From positions 124,001 to 188,000 of the forward strand of contig BLJB01000127.1 of NCBI GenBank assembly GCA_013423325.1: a DNA stretch of 64,000 nucleotides. Direction: 5' to 3'. This document shows positions 1-11,585 of the stretch, in pieces. Source of the stretch: Usnea hakonensis. Its lineage: Eukaryota > Ascomycota > Lecanoromycetes > Lecanorales > Parmeliaceae. The position numbers and the translations under genes are program-made. Each line of letters begins with the position of its first letter. Position 1 is the stretch's first letter. Under the pieces are notes generated by a model. That model had not been told where the DNA came from. It worked only from the letters and a program-made list of their open reading frames with translations, and searched no databases.

Positions 1-516
1 CTGGAATCCGTTCGCCTGGCGAACGACTTGATCCAAAAGGAACTCATCACAGCCACAAAGTAATCGTTCCTTCTCCACCTACCAAGACGAATGACTCGGG
101 GTGCTGCATTCTATCTACCTAGATATCACTGAATCCTCCCCAACTACACGACTTACTACCTTGAAACGGACAACCTAAGATCGAAGGCTGCCCCTGCAAC
201 GACCTACACGGCAACACTGTCCACCACCCATCTATACGAGGTAGTAGGGCTACGTTAAGATGCTCTTAAAACGCCATGCCGGGTCATCTTTGCTCGCAAA
301 ATATCATCGATCACCGATGTGTTAGGCAAACCAATTAGCATGTGCTCAGTTCTACCAATCTTATTGCTCCCTTGAGTGTTCGAAATCCGCATATAGGCAT
401 TCTCATGGTGAGCATCTCCACAAATCTAATTGGCCTTCTGTTGATCCCAGGTCTTGGATACTTTGAGAGCGGCTCAGTGGACGGAGACTTGTTTACAGTA
501 TTCTGTTGGAGCGCCA

Positions 517-518
<2 letters not shown>
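1..518. other. No gene seen (left edge)
   Basis: No reading frame with recognisable protein content is visible here, and the short open frames are not protein-like. The first 60 bases could be the tail of a gene lying outside the window, but this cannot be shown. Confidence 0.4.

Positions 519-554
<36 letters not shown>
519..554 (+). repeat. Poly-C homopolymer, 36 bases
   Basis: An uninterrupted run of 36 C residues (G on the other strand). It lies in non-coding DNA and creates artificial poly-Pro or poly-Gly open frames on the two strands, which should not be taken as genes. Such runs are unstable in replication and sequencing, so the true length may differ. Confidence 0.95.
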
Positions 555-556
<2 letters not shown>

Positions 557-862
557 ATAGCAACGACAGCACTCTAGCCGATCTTTCGCGTCAAATTCCA
601 GCGCATGATATCTTCCCGCCTTCCTCATGTCACTCATGATTCTAGCCAAGCGCTAGAACTTTGCCATGGTCCTCACATGTATGGCTTTCCCACAAGTCAA
701 ATGTCTGGCTGTCTCTGCTTGTCTGGTCTCCTGAAGCTCTATGCTTCTTTTCTTGCTCGACTACCCACTTCTCCGCTTTACCGCCAAAGCTTCATATCAT
801 TTGCATTTCTGTCAAGATATCGATCAAGTTGAAATTGTCAGGGATATCAGGAGCGTTTCGAT

Positions 863-1516
863 ATGTTTAGTCAATGTCCAGCTTCTTCTATGCTCTTATC
901 TACCGCCATTTTCTTTCTCCTTTGGCTGCAAACCCAACATATGTGCTCCGCAGCTACAGCATTAGTAAACAAGACGGCAGCCTCACTCACCCTGCAATTT
1001 CACACACATCCTACACTTTCCAGCGATCTCCGACCTGATGCCGCCCAAGTCATCGACTACCCGATCCCCGGCACAACGTGAGCACTCAAGAAGCCTTTCT
1101 CAAAAGTCGCGTACCCGACTCTGCAGAGCAAGGGATTTGACAAAGACAGCAGCACGATAATCCGTTTCATCCTCGGCGCTTCCCTCCCTCCAGCCGTCAT
1201 GTCCCACACCATCCTTTCAGCATACAACCACATCATTTCCACCATCGCCTCCGAAGGCGACTCTATACTCCCGGCATCGGAAGACCCGTTTCTGTACAAC
1301 AAGGGCTATGGCGCTTTTATCGAAGCCCACTCGGCTAAGGGACGGCATCTGACTTGGAGCTTTCTAGAGGGCGCGGTGGTGGGGTTGTATAATGGGCTGT
1401 ATTTGGGTCGACGATACAGGACGTGCGAATTTTGGGTTCTGGATGGCATGGCGGGATTGGTGGGGGTTGGGAGGCTGGAGATTGATGTGGTCGGGGGGGG
1501 GAAATTGAGCGGTTGA
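863..1516 (+). pseudogene. Possible small secreted protein gene, broken by a stop
   Basis: One reading frame runs for 218 codons from an ATG at 863 to a TGA at 1514-1516, interrupted only by a TGA at 1079-1081. The first ~30 residues look like a signal peptide: a hydrophobic stretch around STAIFFLLWL, then a polar Ala-rich segment. The part after the stop contains an amphipathic segment ending in WVLDGMAGLVGVGRLEI, of the kind seen in small hypothetical fungal proteins. No intron of plausible size removes the TGA. Three tandem copies of an 8-base GAGCGGTT unit lie at the end of the frame (about 1507-1528). The family is not recognised. It could be a degenerate effector-like gene or a chance open frame. 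Confidence 0.3.
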
Positions 1517-2004
1517 GCGGTTGAGCGGAAAGAAGTCGGTGGGGTGGAAAAGGAGATTGACACTGGCAAATTCGGATGTGACAGTGAGTGGAGTGATGGA
1601 AACATCTAAAACTTCGTGCGGGTATCAGCGCGGACCAGTATGACACATGTCGTAATCATGAGACTGGGACACGCTGCATTCAGCCAATACACGTGTCTAA
1701 AAGTTTATGGATCTGGTCTGTTCCGGACTCAATTTTCGTTATCCTGTCGATATGGAATCTCGGCATGAAGCAGATAGAAAAGAGGACGGTATTCAAAGCT
1801 CAATATAATAGCAATACGTATATATCATTTAGCTCGCCAATAAGGAACGCCAACCAATACGTCCACTGCCATGTTCGCGAAAATGTAACTTCCGAGGACG
1901 TAGAAGAAAGGAAATCTTTATGACAGCTGTTTGCCCAATGCTGCAGGAATACCTGGCTTCCCGAGCTTGGCAACGGGTACCAGCGGCTCTTGCCGTTGAA
2001 ATTA
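1517..2004. other. Intergenic, no gene seen
   Basis: No protein-like frame is apparent. This stretch is the left flank of the transposon, and the TA at 2003-2004 is the left copy of its target duplication. Confidence 0.4.
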
Positions 2005-2058
2005 TGAGTTGCAAAAGAAATAAGATTGCTTGGCGAAAACCATCCAGCCCCATCCCCA
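2005..2058 (+). repeat. Left terminal inverted repeat of Tc1-like element
   Basis: These 54 bases match the reverse complement of 3317-3370 exactly. The match stops sharply at CCCCA (2054-2058). Confidence 0.95.
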
Positions 2059-2132
2059 TTTTTTCCTTAGGTGATCCCATACAAATTTTTAGAGAAATCG
2101 CTACATAGTAATTAAATCATCAACCATATAGA

Positions 2133-3179
2133 TTACGAGGGTGTTATATTGTAGGTATCTAACCAATAATCTATCCCCTGCTCAAATGCCTCTATTTCGC
2201 CATCAAATATGTAGCCTGCAGGGCTATGTCTAAAATGCTCCACCGCATACCGGTCACAACCGCTGTGATCGATTGCGTATCGTAAGAAGCCTTCAAAGTT
2301 ATCCTGAAAGACGTGCCGAAAGGCCTCGAAATGGCGTCGCATCCATGCCTTCAAGAGGGCAAATGACAGCTCGATTGGATTGTAATCAGGCGAGTAGGGA
2401 GGCAGGTATTTGACGAGACATCCTTTGGCCTGGATAGCCTCAATGATACGAGGATCAACATGAACACTAACGTTATCCAAGACGATAATACTGCGCTCGC
2501 CGGGATACTCGTTGCAGAGGGGTAGTAGTTGATCGATTAGCCATTCGAGAATGGCTTCTTTATTGAACCAGCCCTTCTTGATTGCGGTACAAGGTAGATA
2601 GCCAGCAGTGGTGTATGCCGGAAGCACACTAATCGCGTCACCTCGTGTCATATCACTATGATACCGAGCAGGATCACCAATGGGAGCATAGGCCATGGAT
2701 CGCCACATCGTCTGTAGTCTGAACAAGGTCTCGTCGATGAACACCAGCTGTTCGGCCTTGACTTCGCTCGCAAACGCCTGCCATGCCACTCGGAGCGTCT
2801 CGCTCTGAGGACCTATTCGTTGAGCCTTTTTCCTACTGATTCCTGCCTTCTTCAGAGCTCTACAAATAGTAGACTTATGGACATCGATCTCCCACTCTTC
2901 TCGTAGATACCGTGCAAGTTCGTCCTGATATAGCCATGGCTTCTGACGCTGATATTCAAGTAGGGCTTCCAAAGCAGCAGGCGAGAGACCCCGCGGTCGT
3001 CCGGGGGTCTACAGACTTTGTGGGATCACAGTATCACCGTATAGAGCAAGGTTTCTTTCCCATCGATAAGCCGTTACTCTACTACATCGTGCATCTTTGG
3101 CTACTGCGTCAGGTCGCCAGTGAGATTCGAGCAGTAGATGGGCTCGCTGTCGCACGGAGGTATCCTTTCTGAAGGGCAT
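2133..3179 (-). pseudogene. Tc1-like transposase, one premature stop
   Basis: Read from the ATG at 3179, the frame gives 348 residues, the normal length for Tc1-like transposases, with a single in-frame TAG at 3011-3009 (codon 57). The N-terminal part is a helix-turn-helix DNA-binding region. A GRPRG linker motif follows the stop, then a second helix-turn-helix (QDELARYLREEWEIDVHKST). The catalytic triad is complete: D in VFIDET, D in IIVLDNVSVH, and E in SPDYNPIE, with 34 residues between the second D and the E (DD34E). It would cut and paste the element at TA sites. A CAG-to-TAG change would explain the stop but the ancestral codon is not known. An internal start could still give a shorter protein of about 270 residues. 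Confidence 0.9.
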
Positions 3180-3316
3180 TGCGTGGCTGTCAGGCCTTAG
3201 TTAGTGACGAAACACCAAATATTCGGTATATACCTACATATCCGGCTTCAAAAAAAAGAATGGTTGGTGTAGAGCAATGTTTCCAATTTTTTCTATGAGA
3301 TTCGCTAATAATTTGT

Positions 3317-3370
3317 TGGGGATGGGGCTGGATGGTTTTCGCCAAGCAATCTTATTTCTTTTGCAACTCA
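3317..3370 (-). repeat. Right terminal inverted repeat of Tc1-like element
   Basis: Perfect inverted copy of 2005-2058, followed by TA at 3371-3372. Confidence 0.95.
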
Positions 3371-3614
3371 TAAAACAACGCGCTGCCTCGGCTGAACCTT
3401 TGCCTACCTTACCCGTGAGTCACAAGCCCAACGCATCCTGTTTGCTGGGAAAGATATACATAGGCGCACCAAAGGCAACTGCTTGCAATTCACGCAATTA
3501 CAGAAAGAAGGCGTTAAAAGCATTGAGGCAGACTGTGTCCAATTCCTTCAAAGCGGTACTGCGGGACAACTTCAGTGTCCTGAGATTGCACCAAGAGATC
3601 TGTACGACGTCAAC

Positions 3615-4437
3615 ATGGCCAACTTGATTACGAGCAGCGAAAAGCCCTCAGCAGAAGCGCAATGTCAACCGATTGATCAATTCCATAATCTTGTCCAAGA
3701 GCTTAGCGGGTACATAGATACTGCAGAGAGTCTAGCCTTCTCTGAAATCTGCGATCCAAATGCCGTAATCCAGCGGATGAAACAGTATCAATCGTACACT
3801 CGTGAATGGGCGAGGTACGCTTATAGAGATGAGGCTCAGTGCTTCACCAGGAACATGGTTGATCGTGGATTGGGCAAGAGCAATATCGTAGGTTGGCATG
3901 TTGAATAGGAGAGATTCCAGATCTGACGATGAATTTGCAGCTCATTCTTGTCTGGACTCCCGGGAAGGAAAGTCCGATACATGATCATGCTGATTCACAT
4001 TGCGTGATGAAAGTCCTCCAAGGATCGTTGAAAGAGACGCAGTACAATTGGCCAAAGTGTCCGGTGATCGAAGAAAGTCAGCATGCGCCTCTCCAAGTTA
4101 AAGGATCAAGACTGTTAATGCGAAACGATGTAACCTACATCTCGGACAAAGTCAGTCATGCCGCATAGGGAGATTCTCTTGAAGCTAGCTTACGGATGAT
4201 GTAGCACGGGCTCCACAAACTCTTAAACCCTGACGGTGAGGAATATGCAGTCACCTTACATTGTAAGTCCAGAAGCTGAATTGTATCTTGTAAATATGTG
4301 CAAGGCTGATGTGTTCAGTGTATGCTCCGCCGAACGCTGCGAAAGAAGGGTGCCAGGTCTTCGATGAGGAGACAGGGAAAGCAAACCATGTGATCCGATA
4401 TGATCTGTATTCCGAGATGGGCCAAAGAGTGAAGTAG
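3615..4437 (+). CDS. Cysteine dioxygenase (type I)
   Basis: Oxidises L-cysteine to cysteine sulfinate with a mononuclear iron, the first step of cysteine breakdown in the cytosol. Four exons (3615-3887, 3941-4150, 4205-4262, 4319-4437) join in phase to give 219 residues, close to the usual ~200-220. The cupin iron ligands are visible: H105 and H107 in SPIHDHADSHC and H165 in HGLHK. C112 and Y182 (LHLYAPPN) correspond to the Cys-Tyr cross-link pair of mammalian enzymes. The ATG at 3615 is the first in-frame methionine before the conserved part (FHNLVQELSGYI). The three introns are only 53-56 nt. A Tc1-like element ends 244 bp upstream, so expression could be affected. Family assignment is firm. 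Confidence 0.94.
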
Positions 4438-5653
4438 TGGTAAGCATGCGGCGAAGCGCGTAATGGGGCCTCGAGTGAAGTAAGCTGTACCCCTTAGGAT
4501 GGCGTTGAACATTGGACTGGCGTAATGGGGTGAGAGAACGTGATGGTATGCCATGTCTGTTAAGTCATCTCGACCGGACTGTTGAGGCTCTTGATTATAT
4601 CCAGAGTGGGCGTAACTGACTGCATTTTTTTGTGCCGCCATTCCCTTTCCTCGTCTGGTGGACACGAGAGCAGACACAGCTTGGAATCATTTGTGCATGG
4701 AGCCTTCATACCACGACAGCACTTAACATCCAATATCCGTCCTATTACACTCTACGTAATGCTTGTTCTTGCTGCCAATCAATGGCTTTGCCCCTCGCAC
4801 AATCCATTGAAATCTCGCTGTTTCCCTAGATCTTCCTCCTCCTCTACTCTGGAGGGCCTAGAAGTCTACCTTACGCTCCCTTCCTCTATATTCTTTCTCG
4901 ATATTTCTGGCGAGGAGCCTTGTGGGGGGGCACATAAGAGCGTACATGCGGCATTGTCTGTGAGCGTCTACCTCGGTCTGCCGAGTGGGGCCAACATGAC
5001 GGCCTTGTTCACTGGCGTGTCTTGCCTGAGCCAACGCAATGGAAACATGAAACCCAGTTGAAATCCACGTATGGTGCCTCTGGGAATCTCGAGGCCAAAC
5101 CTGGCTGTAAGAGCTTGGACTTGTGGTTTGGTGTGGGCTGTCTAAGTCCAGGATGGAAAAGTGTTATCAATTTGAAACATCTTTAGTCAATTGGGTGGCT
5201 GACGGCCAAAAAGGATCGAGGCGTGATGGAGAGGAATGATAGCTTGTGTGGTAGTGTAGAATGGAAGTAATGTTATATAAGTATGTTGGAAAAGGAGGGT
5301 GAGCAGCCCCTCATGTTTCATGCTAAGACTCGGCAATAGTTGCCGCCCCTATCTGCCAGAGAGAGAAGCCCCCAAAAGAATTGCGACCGAAGAATCTCAA
5401 CGATCAATTGCAAATATCACGACTTCAGACAGACAGCTTGGAAATGAGTAATATATTTTGTCGCTAAAAACCCTTCAATCAAGACTTCAAGCTAAAGTTA
5501 CTGTCGGTTGAGCGCATCGATACCCTCGCGTTCATCATTAGGCACAAACGATTGGTTGCTTGTCTGCGCATAAGGACAAGGCAACAGGACTCGACGATTG
5601 GCACAACGGCCCAACATGAGATTCAATCCGCTGAAGTACAGAGAAGAAACGAT
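4438..5653. other. Intergenic, no gene seen
   Basis: About 1.2 kb between the cysteine dioxygenase gene and the Hos4 gene. Open frames of up to ~160 codons occur at 4582-5061 and on the opposite strand, but they have no recognisable domains and overlap each other. The right part is presumably the Hos4 promoter and 5' leader. Confidence 0.45.
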
Positions 5654-8600
5654 ATGAACGATGATCCATCGGCGGCATCGAAGCCCGTTGCCTCAAATGA
5701 GGCTGTGATCCAACCAAATCAGGCTGAGGAATCCCACAATCTTGCAGCGGCCTCAGACCCTCAGAATACCGCAACGTCTCCTGCGATTACACAAACCAAC
5801 GGAGGTCATACCAATCGCAGCAATGGTGACCCTGCAATGGACAAAAGTGATTCCGAAGCTGAGACGGTGGTCTTGTCTGGAAAAGAGGAGGATACGGAAC
5901 AAAAGATGAAGAAGACTATCAAGCTGGAAGAAGCCAGCGTAGCGGAACCTGCTGCCGAGGAGCATTCAAACAACCTTGCAACAGTACAAGAAAACGAGCA
6001 TAAAGGGAGCAGTGAGAATAACAGTAGAAGGCAATCATTGAAACGGAAGAGGACGATAGCAGAAAATGGGAGTCTTGATGTCCCAGACACCGGAAATTCG
6101 AGCAATCTCAGCTCTACCGTCTCATCACCAGTTCATGCAGTACATTCATCAAAAGGAACTGACACTGCGTCCGATCGATCGCGATCATCACCGCCATTTG
6201 AAGAGCCTGCTCAACATTCAGAAGGCAAAACAAGGAAACAAAGAAGTGGTAGTGACAGCGCCCACAACCGTCGCCAAGCGGGAAAGAGTGATCGAGAAAC
6301 TGGATCGGCGAATGCACGAAAGCGACGCGAAACTAGAAGTGTAACTCACCTTGACGAACCGAACCACCGATCTGAATCTCCACCTGCACGTCACAATAAT
6401 AGAGCACAATCTACACAATCAACAGTCTCTCACCCCAATGGCGTAGCTAAGAGGAGGAAAGCTCCAGCGCCTTTACACGTGGAGCGTCGAAGAAAAGTGT
6501 CTGAAGACGCGCACCCTGATTCTGATGGTAGCAGCTCCGCTCACAGCCGTCATCGTCTCCAGAAGGTTTCAGCGGACGGCAATGCAATGTCACCAGCCAA
6601 GATGCCTATATCTCATAAGAAGAACCGGGATCGAAGTGGGCGCACGTTACTTGCAAGGGCCTGTGCCCAAGATGCGGTTGAAGCAGAAAAATGGCTGAGG
6701 GATAGACCTCAGGACATTGATGTTCCTGACAACGCTGGAAATACACCATTACAGATTGCCGCACTCGAGGGCGACGTTCAGGTCGTTCAACTACTTTTGG
6801 ATGCCGGCTGCGACACAACCTCCAAAAACATTGACAAAGACACACCGCTCATTGACGCAGTCGAGAACGGACATCTGGAGGTGGTAAGACTCTTGCTCAA
6901 GGCTGGACTGGACCCGAGGCAAAAAAATGCAAAAGGACAAGAGCCTTTGGAATTGATCCCCGTGGACGATGAGGAAGCGGACGATATACGAGAGGCCCTG
7001 TTAGCAAGCAAAAAGGAAAAAGATTCATTACGAAGACCCTCGGAAGACCACCATAGGCATAGTACTGGTTCGAGAGACGTGGAAATATCATCGACGGGTG
7101 CTCCAGGTGCCAGTCCAACACGAAGCCCACCTCCGACGGCACCAGGAGTACGAAGAAGAACGGCGAGGAGTCATCCGACCGACGATTCACTTTTGTGGGT
7201 CAACCCAACTCCAGAGAGACTTCGTGATGCTGCTGGCAAAGGGGACCTTACTATTGTTGACCATATCCTCAAGATGCGTCCCAAGGTTGATACCGAAGCG
7301 GTCATTGCAGCAGCTCGAGGTGGACATGACGGAGTACTCAATCTGATGATGGCAATTGGGAACATGGACGCGGACCCTGAACCTTTACGCTCGGGAGAAT
7401 ATAAGCCTGCTTCTAGCACTCCTATGCTTGCGGCGATTGGGCGGGGCAACATCAGTGTGATTCAATTGCTGTTGAACCAGCCTGGATTTGATCCAACCCG
7501 CCGGCGATTCAGAGAACTTACGTACTACGACATATCAAAGGAAAGACAGGGTTCAGAATGGCAAGAAGAGTTCAATATTCTGAAAGAGGCATATGATAGC
7601 TATAGACCAAATGGAGGTCGTAGGAGCAACAATAATTCGCCACGCAAGGTTCGGCCGAAGCGAGCAGATTCGAGCAAGTATTCTTCTGAGCCGTCCTCTT
7701 CTCCACATGAACCTAGGAAGGTACGAAAATCAAAGCCTTCACCAGACGATGATCAAACGGAAGGAGTTCGAAAAGATTCTCCACACAAGGGTACAGGATC
7801 AAGACATCTTGGAGAGGAACTCAGAAAGCAGCACGATTCAGCCATTGTGTCAGATCGGGATTCAGACGCCTTGGGAGTTGCGAAGACTAAACACAAAGGC
7901 AGCCTCTCGAATAGTGATGTTGCACGTCCTGCAATCAATCGTGCAGATAGCCTGAAGCCTAAACGTCGACTGATGTCTGGAAACGACTTCAAGATTGACA
8001 AAGATCTGAAAAGGAGGTCAAGTCACGTCGCCGAAGCAAGGGATGATCTAACCAGAAGGAAATCCGGTGACTCGGTTTCAGGACGACAGCGGAAGTCAAG
8101 TGACGCCTCCGAGTCTACTGCAAAGATCAGCAAGGCATCGTCCGAAGAACCTGCAAACGTGAAAAGCGATTTTGGGAAGAAGCGTCATCGTATGAGTGTT
8201 AGCCCTCAAGCCAGCAAAACCGATCTACCTGCGGGGACAGAGGTAGCCAAAAAGAAAAAGCGACGAGTTGACTCCCAAGGCAGCGCAATTGACCAAGACC
8301 GCGATCGATCATTTCGACCGGGTCCGGCGATGGTAGCAAATATGATCGCAAATACTACCGCCATCCCGTCTCCTACTGTGTCTCAAGGTACGGCGCCGGT
8401 AGCATTCATGGGTAGCAATAATGCCTCGCCTGTGACAAAATCTCCAATTGAGTCTAGGATACATTCCGCACTTATTTCGCCAGTGAATAGTATAGATCAA
8501 GCGCTTCAGCAACAACAACAACAACAACAACCACAACAGCAGCAGCCAGATCTAGACGATGTCCGAGTACAGAGACAAATGGAAGAAGACATGTTGCGTC

Positions 8601-9668
8601 AAGATAGGCTAAACCAGGAGCGTGAGCGTCAGGCTGCGCAGGAAGAGAAGGAACGACTTGAAGAGATTGAATCTGAGAAGCGACGGCAGGCCGAAGCCGA
8701 GGCCGAAGCCGAAGCAGAACGGAAAGCGCGAGCTGAGAGGGAGGAAGCTGAACGAAAAGCCCGTATCGCCCAGGAAGAAGAGGATGCCCGCCTCGAAGCC
8801 CAGCGGCAAGCTGAAGAGGAACAGCGACAAATACAAATCGAGCGGGAAGAGGAGGAGAATCGTATCGCTAAGAAGAAGCGGGAAGATGAGATGCAACAAC
8901 TGCAACTACGGCGCAAAGAGAATGAAGAACGTAAACGCCAAGAAGTGGAAGAACGTGAGAGCAAACGTCGCATGCAAGCACAGGAGGAGGCCGAGCGACT
9001 CCGTCGACAGTCCCTACCCAATGGTTTGAGGCGAGCCGCCGAGCTAAGTCCTGAAGATGCGAGGACTACGAAGGAGGTCATCAAATGGCTACCATTACGC
9101 ACAGTCACGACCCAAGAGCTAGATCGTGATTGTGAACCACAGATGGCGGAGGAGAGGTGGATTGCGAACATCCAGGCAGCACCGATATTGGCCATCAAGG
9201 ATTTGGAGCTTTCGCAATGTGAGTCTCGAGCTCACATCATATGCGACTACACTAACGCACACCGCAGACACCGCTTGGACCCGCTTCCCTGCCACCACCA
9301 ACCAACACGGCTCCCTCTGGCGCCAATTACGGAATCCCATGTCCCAGGCCCTCCCTCTTTACTTCCTTTCCCCTGCCGAGGTTGTCAACCTCGACGAGGA
9401 AACACGTCCCAAGTTCTTCGCTCTGAAACACGTCTTTTGGATCAAGCTATCCGAGTTCATGGATATCGTACCTAGACACCCACACCTCGCCGGCATCAAA
9501 CTGGGCACAAGAGCTATGGTACTACATGAGTTCCCATTCGGAAGAGGAGGTACGTGGGATAGACCTGGCGGTAGTGGTGGTGCTGGTAGCGGCGGAGAAG
9601 ACCCTGTCAAGCAGGAGGCGGCAGCCAGTCCGACTATGAATGGGAACATGACGAATGGGTATCGCTGA
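5654..9668 (+). CDS. HOS4: Hos4-like ankyrin protein, Set3 histone deacetylase complex
   Basis: Large nuclear protein of 1321 residues from two exons (5654-9218, 9268-9668; intron 49 nt). Residues 1-320 are low-complexity, rich in Ser, Lys and Arg. Ankyrin repeats lie at about 326-435 (NAGNTPLQIAALEGDVQVV, then DTPLIDAVENGHLEVVRLLL), with a second ankyrin-like region at about 510-650. A polyglutamine run follows at ~952-964, then a long Glu/Arg/Gln coiled coil (~969-1116) and a conserved C-terminal domain encoded across the intron. Yeast Hos4 has the same ankyrin pattern and is a subunit of the Set3/Hos2 deacetylase complex, which represses genes at transcription 5' ends. The complex assignment rests on ankyrin similarity. 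The first in-frame ATG (5654) was chosen as start. Confidence 0.82.
8507..8545 (+). repeat. CAA/CAG microsatellite encoding polyglutamine
   Basis: A run of CAR codons, mainly CAA, coding glutamines broken by a proline, inside the Hos4 frame just before the coiled coil. It is a likely length polymorphism. Confidence 0.85.
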
Positions 9669-10424
9669 ATGAAGAAGAAGAAGAGTTGGTGGCAAAAGTG
9701 GACGGGCGAGAGATGCGGAATGGCTGTATGGTGGTCGAGAGGGGGAGGGGGATTGGACGATTGCTACGCCTGGGAACCATACTTGCGTTGCGGTTTGCTG
9801 GTAATGATTGTACACTTTTGAGCGGTTGGATGGCTTGTGGCTCTTGTGAGAAACCATTTTTTCCTATCCTCACGCTTATCATTCTTGTACATTTGGCTCT
9901 ACTCTTTTTTCTCGCCTCGACAGCTCGGGCAACGAGTCGCTGTACATATTGGCTACCTTGGCTACGTTTTTGCAAAAGCATTGTCGTCGGATGCGATGGC
10001 GGGCTTTCTATCGGGTATTATAATGATGAACCTTTCAAACTTTCTCAGAACACTAGATTTGTGAGTGGCAGAGCCAAATGCATGAATTTGATGACTACCG
10101 GATAGCGAGCTGTGTTTGTGGAATATAGAATACAATAGTTAAGGTCCCCTTTTTTTTATTTATTTCATGGCCATCTATGCAAAGCAGCTCCCCCTCCGTC
10201 GGTAAAAGAAGCATCACCAGAAAAGAGGAAAAAAATGTCTGAGACTCTCTCTCAATCTTTCAAAGCCAATTGGATATAATTCTACCAACTTCAATCCACC
10301 ATATCTCATCGCCGGCTCAGATCATTTTCTCTCATCCTGTAGACTTGCTTTTCCCACCTATTCGAATGGCCTAGCGATCAACGGAATAGCCGAGGCAGAC
10401 GGGGGTCTGTGCACGCCGGTTTCT
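9669..10424. other. Convergent intergenic region
   Basis: The region lies between the 3' ends of the Hos4 and eS12 genes, so it should hold both 3' UTRs and terminators. T-rich stretches occur at about 10147-10165. No gene is seen. Confidence 0.5.
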
Positions 10425-11239
10425 CTATTTCTCGGTGGCGAAGTAGTTGAGCAGGATAGAGCGCTCCTGACTCTCTTCTCCCCAGTCTCGCACCACGACG
10501 CAAGAGCAGTTGACCACTTTTCGAGCGTTGCCTTCGCGGTCCAGCACGCCTGTAAGAACATCCAACACCACTGCGTCAGCCGCCAAGTCTTAATTTCATC
10601 AATGTACCAGGCAAAAAATTTCCACATAGGTGAATGCGTAGGAATGGGAGGTGAAAAAAGAAAGAAATACACGACTCACACAACCCAGCCCACTCCCCCA
10701 ACATCTTCCCATCGGGCACCTTGATCAACGGGATATCGTGCTCCCCGCACAACGCCACCACCAGCTTCTTGTAAGCCTCCTCTTCGCACGCCTCGTTCAG
10801 CACGCACATGTGGGCCTGTCGTCTATCGAGCGCTTTGGAGGCTTCGCGGAGACCACGGGCGAGGCCGTCGTTGATGAGGGCGAGTTTCAGGACACCTTTG
10901 AGGGCTTCGAGAGTGGTCTGCCGGGTTGGTTTGGTCAATTAGTTTCCAAATTGTGAAGAAGACATTTGGTCAGAGAGTAAGGAGTCTTGGGTTGGAGGAA
11001 AGTATCAGAGGAGATATTGTGGGGATGCAAAACTCACCATCTGGGAACTACCACCGGGAGCAGGCGCGTCGGCGGCGACCTCAGTGGTCTCAGGGTCCTC
11101 CGCTGGGGCAGGTGAGGTAGGCTCTTCTCCGTCCGACTATAACGCGGTGGCGGAGTGTTAGCTGCAGGCTCGTGTGCAAGTGTACATCACACATCACTGG
11201 TTCAAGTGGTGTAAGGAAGGTTAAAGGGAGATGTACCAT
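10425..11239 (-). CDS. RPS12: 40S ribosomal protein eS12 (S12)
   Basis: Component of the small ribosomal subunit, in the L7Ae/L30e/S12e fold family. Four exons (11237-11239, 11038-11136, 10680-10917, 10425-10549) give 154 residues. The first exon is only the ATG itself, immediately followed by the GT of a 100-nt intron. The next exon then opens SDGEEPTSPAPAED, typical of fungal eS12. Conserved blocks are LKLALINDGLARGLREASKA, RRQAHMCVLNEACEEEAYKK and NCSCVVVRDWGEESQ. All junctions keep phase. The gene is read towards Hos4. Identification is firm, and the split start is supported by the good N-terminal match and clean splice sites. Confidence 0.95.
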
Positions 11240-11585
11240 CTTGACTGAGTGTTTGTGATCAGTTTGAACTGTCGGATATCCTCAAAGAGCGTTTGATGTG
11301 AGAACAAAGGTAGTTAAACTCATGCTGAAGGAAGCACGAGGATCTGAATTGTCGTGTGCGCCAAGCTCGCTAAGATTTCAAAAAAAAAAGACCGCTAGTG
11401 TTTTATAATACAGTTGTTCACATAGGCCGAACATTCTCTGCCATGATTGCATGACAATCCATAGAATAGCATAGTTGTGATTCGGATCATTTATGTTTCG
11501 TCTCCTTAAAGTCTCTTAACCAAGAAGTAGAGTGCTATGCTATGAGTACTACAATAATGTAAAGTACAATGGGTTGCTAGAGCCA
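11240..11585. other. Intergenic between eS12 start and YMR1 end
   Basis: About 350 bp that must hold the eS12 promoter and 5' UTR and the 3' UTR of the upstream phosphatase gene. No gene is seen. Confidence 0.5.

Larger units (their letters stand above)
2005..3370 (-). mobile_element. Complete Tc1-like (DD34E) DNA transposon, 1366 bp
   Basis: The element is bounded by perfect 54-bp terminal inverted repeats that start TGAGTTGC and end GCAACTCA. A TA dinucleotide follows on each side (2003-2004 and 3371-3372), the expected target duplication of the Tc1/mariner superfamily. The only gene inside is a transposase on the minus strand, filling most of the interior. Because the repeats are identical and the ends clean, the insertion is probably fairly young. 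The right end lies 244 bp before the start codon of the cysteine dioxygenase gene, so it may sit in or next to that promoter. The transposase has one internal stop, so the copy is probably not autonomous. Confidence 0.93.

Noticed and set aside
342..649. Open frames with poly-Pro and poly-Gly at the left edge
   Set aside because: They exist only because the C/G homopolymer contains no stop codon. There is no protein-like content around it.
4582..5061. 159-codon plus-strand frame after cysteine dioxygenase
   Set aside because: No recognisable features, overlapped by other short frames, and no splice partners.
8629..9198. 189-codon Ser/Arg-rich frame antisense to the Hos4 coiled coil
   Set aside because: It mirrors the Glu/Arg/Gln codon pattern of the real coiled coil on the other strand. 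No start context or domain.
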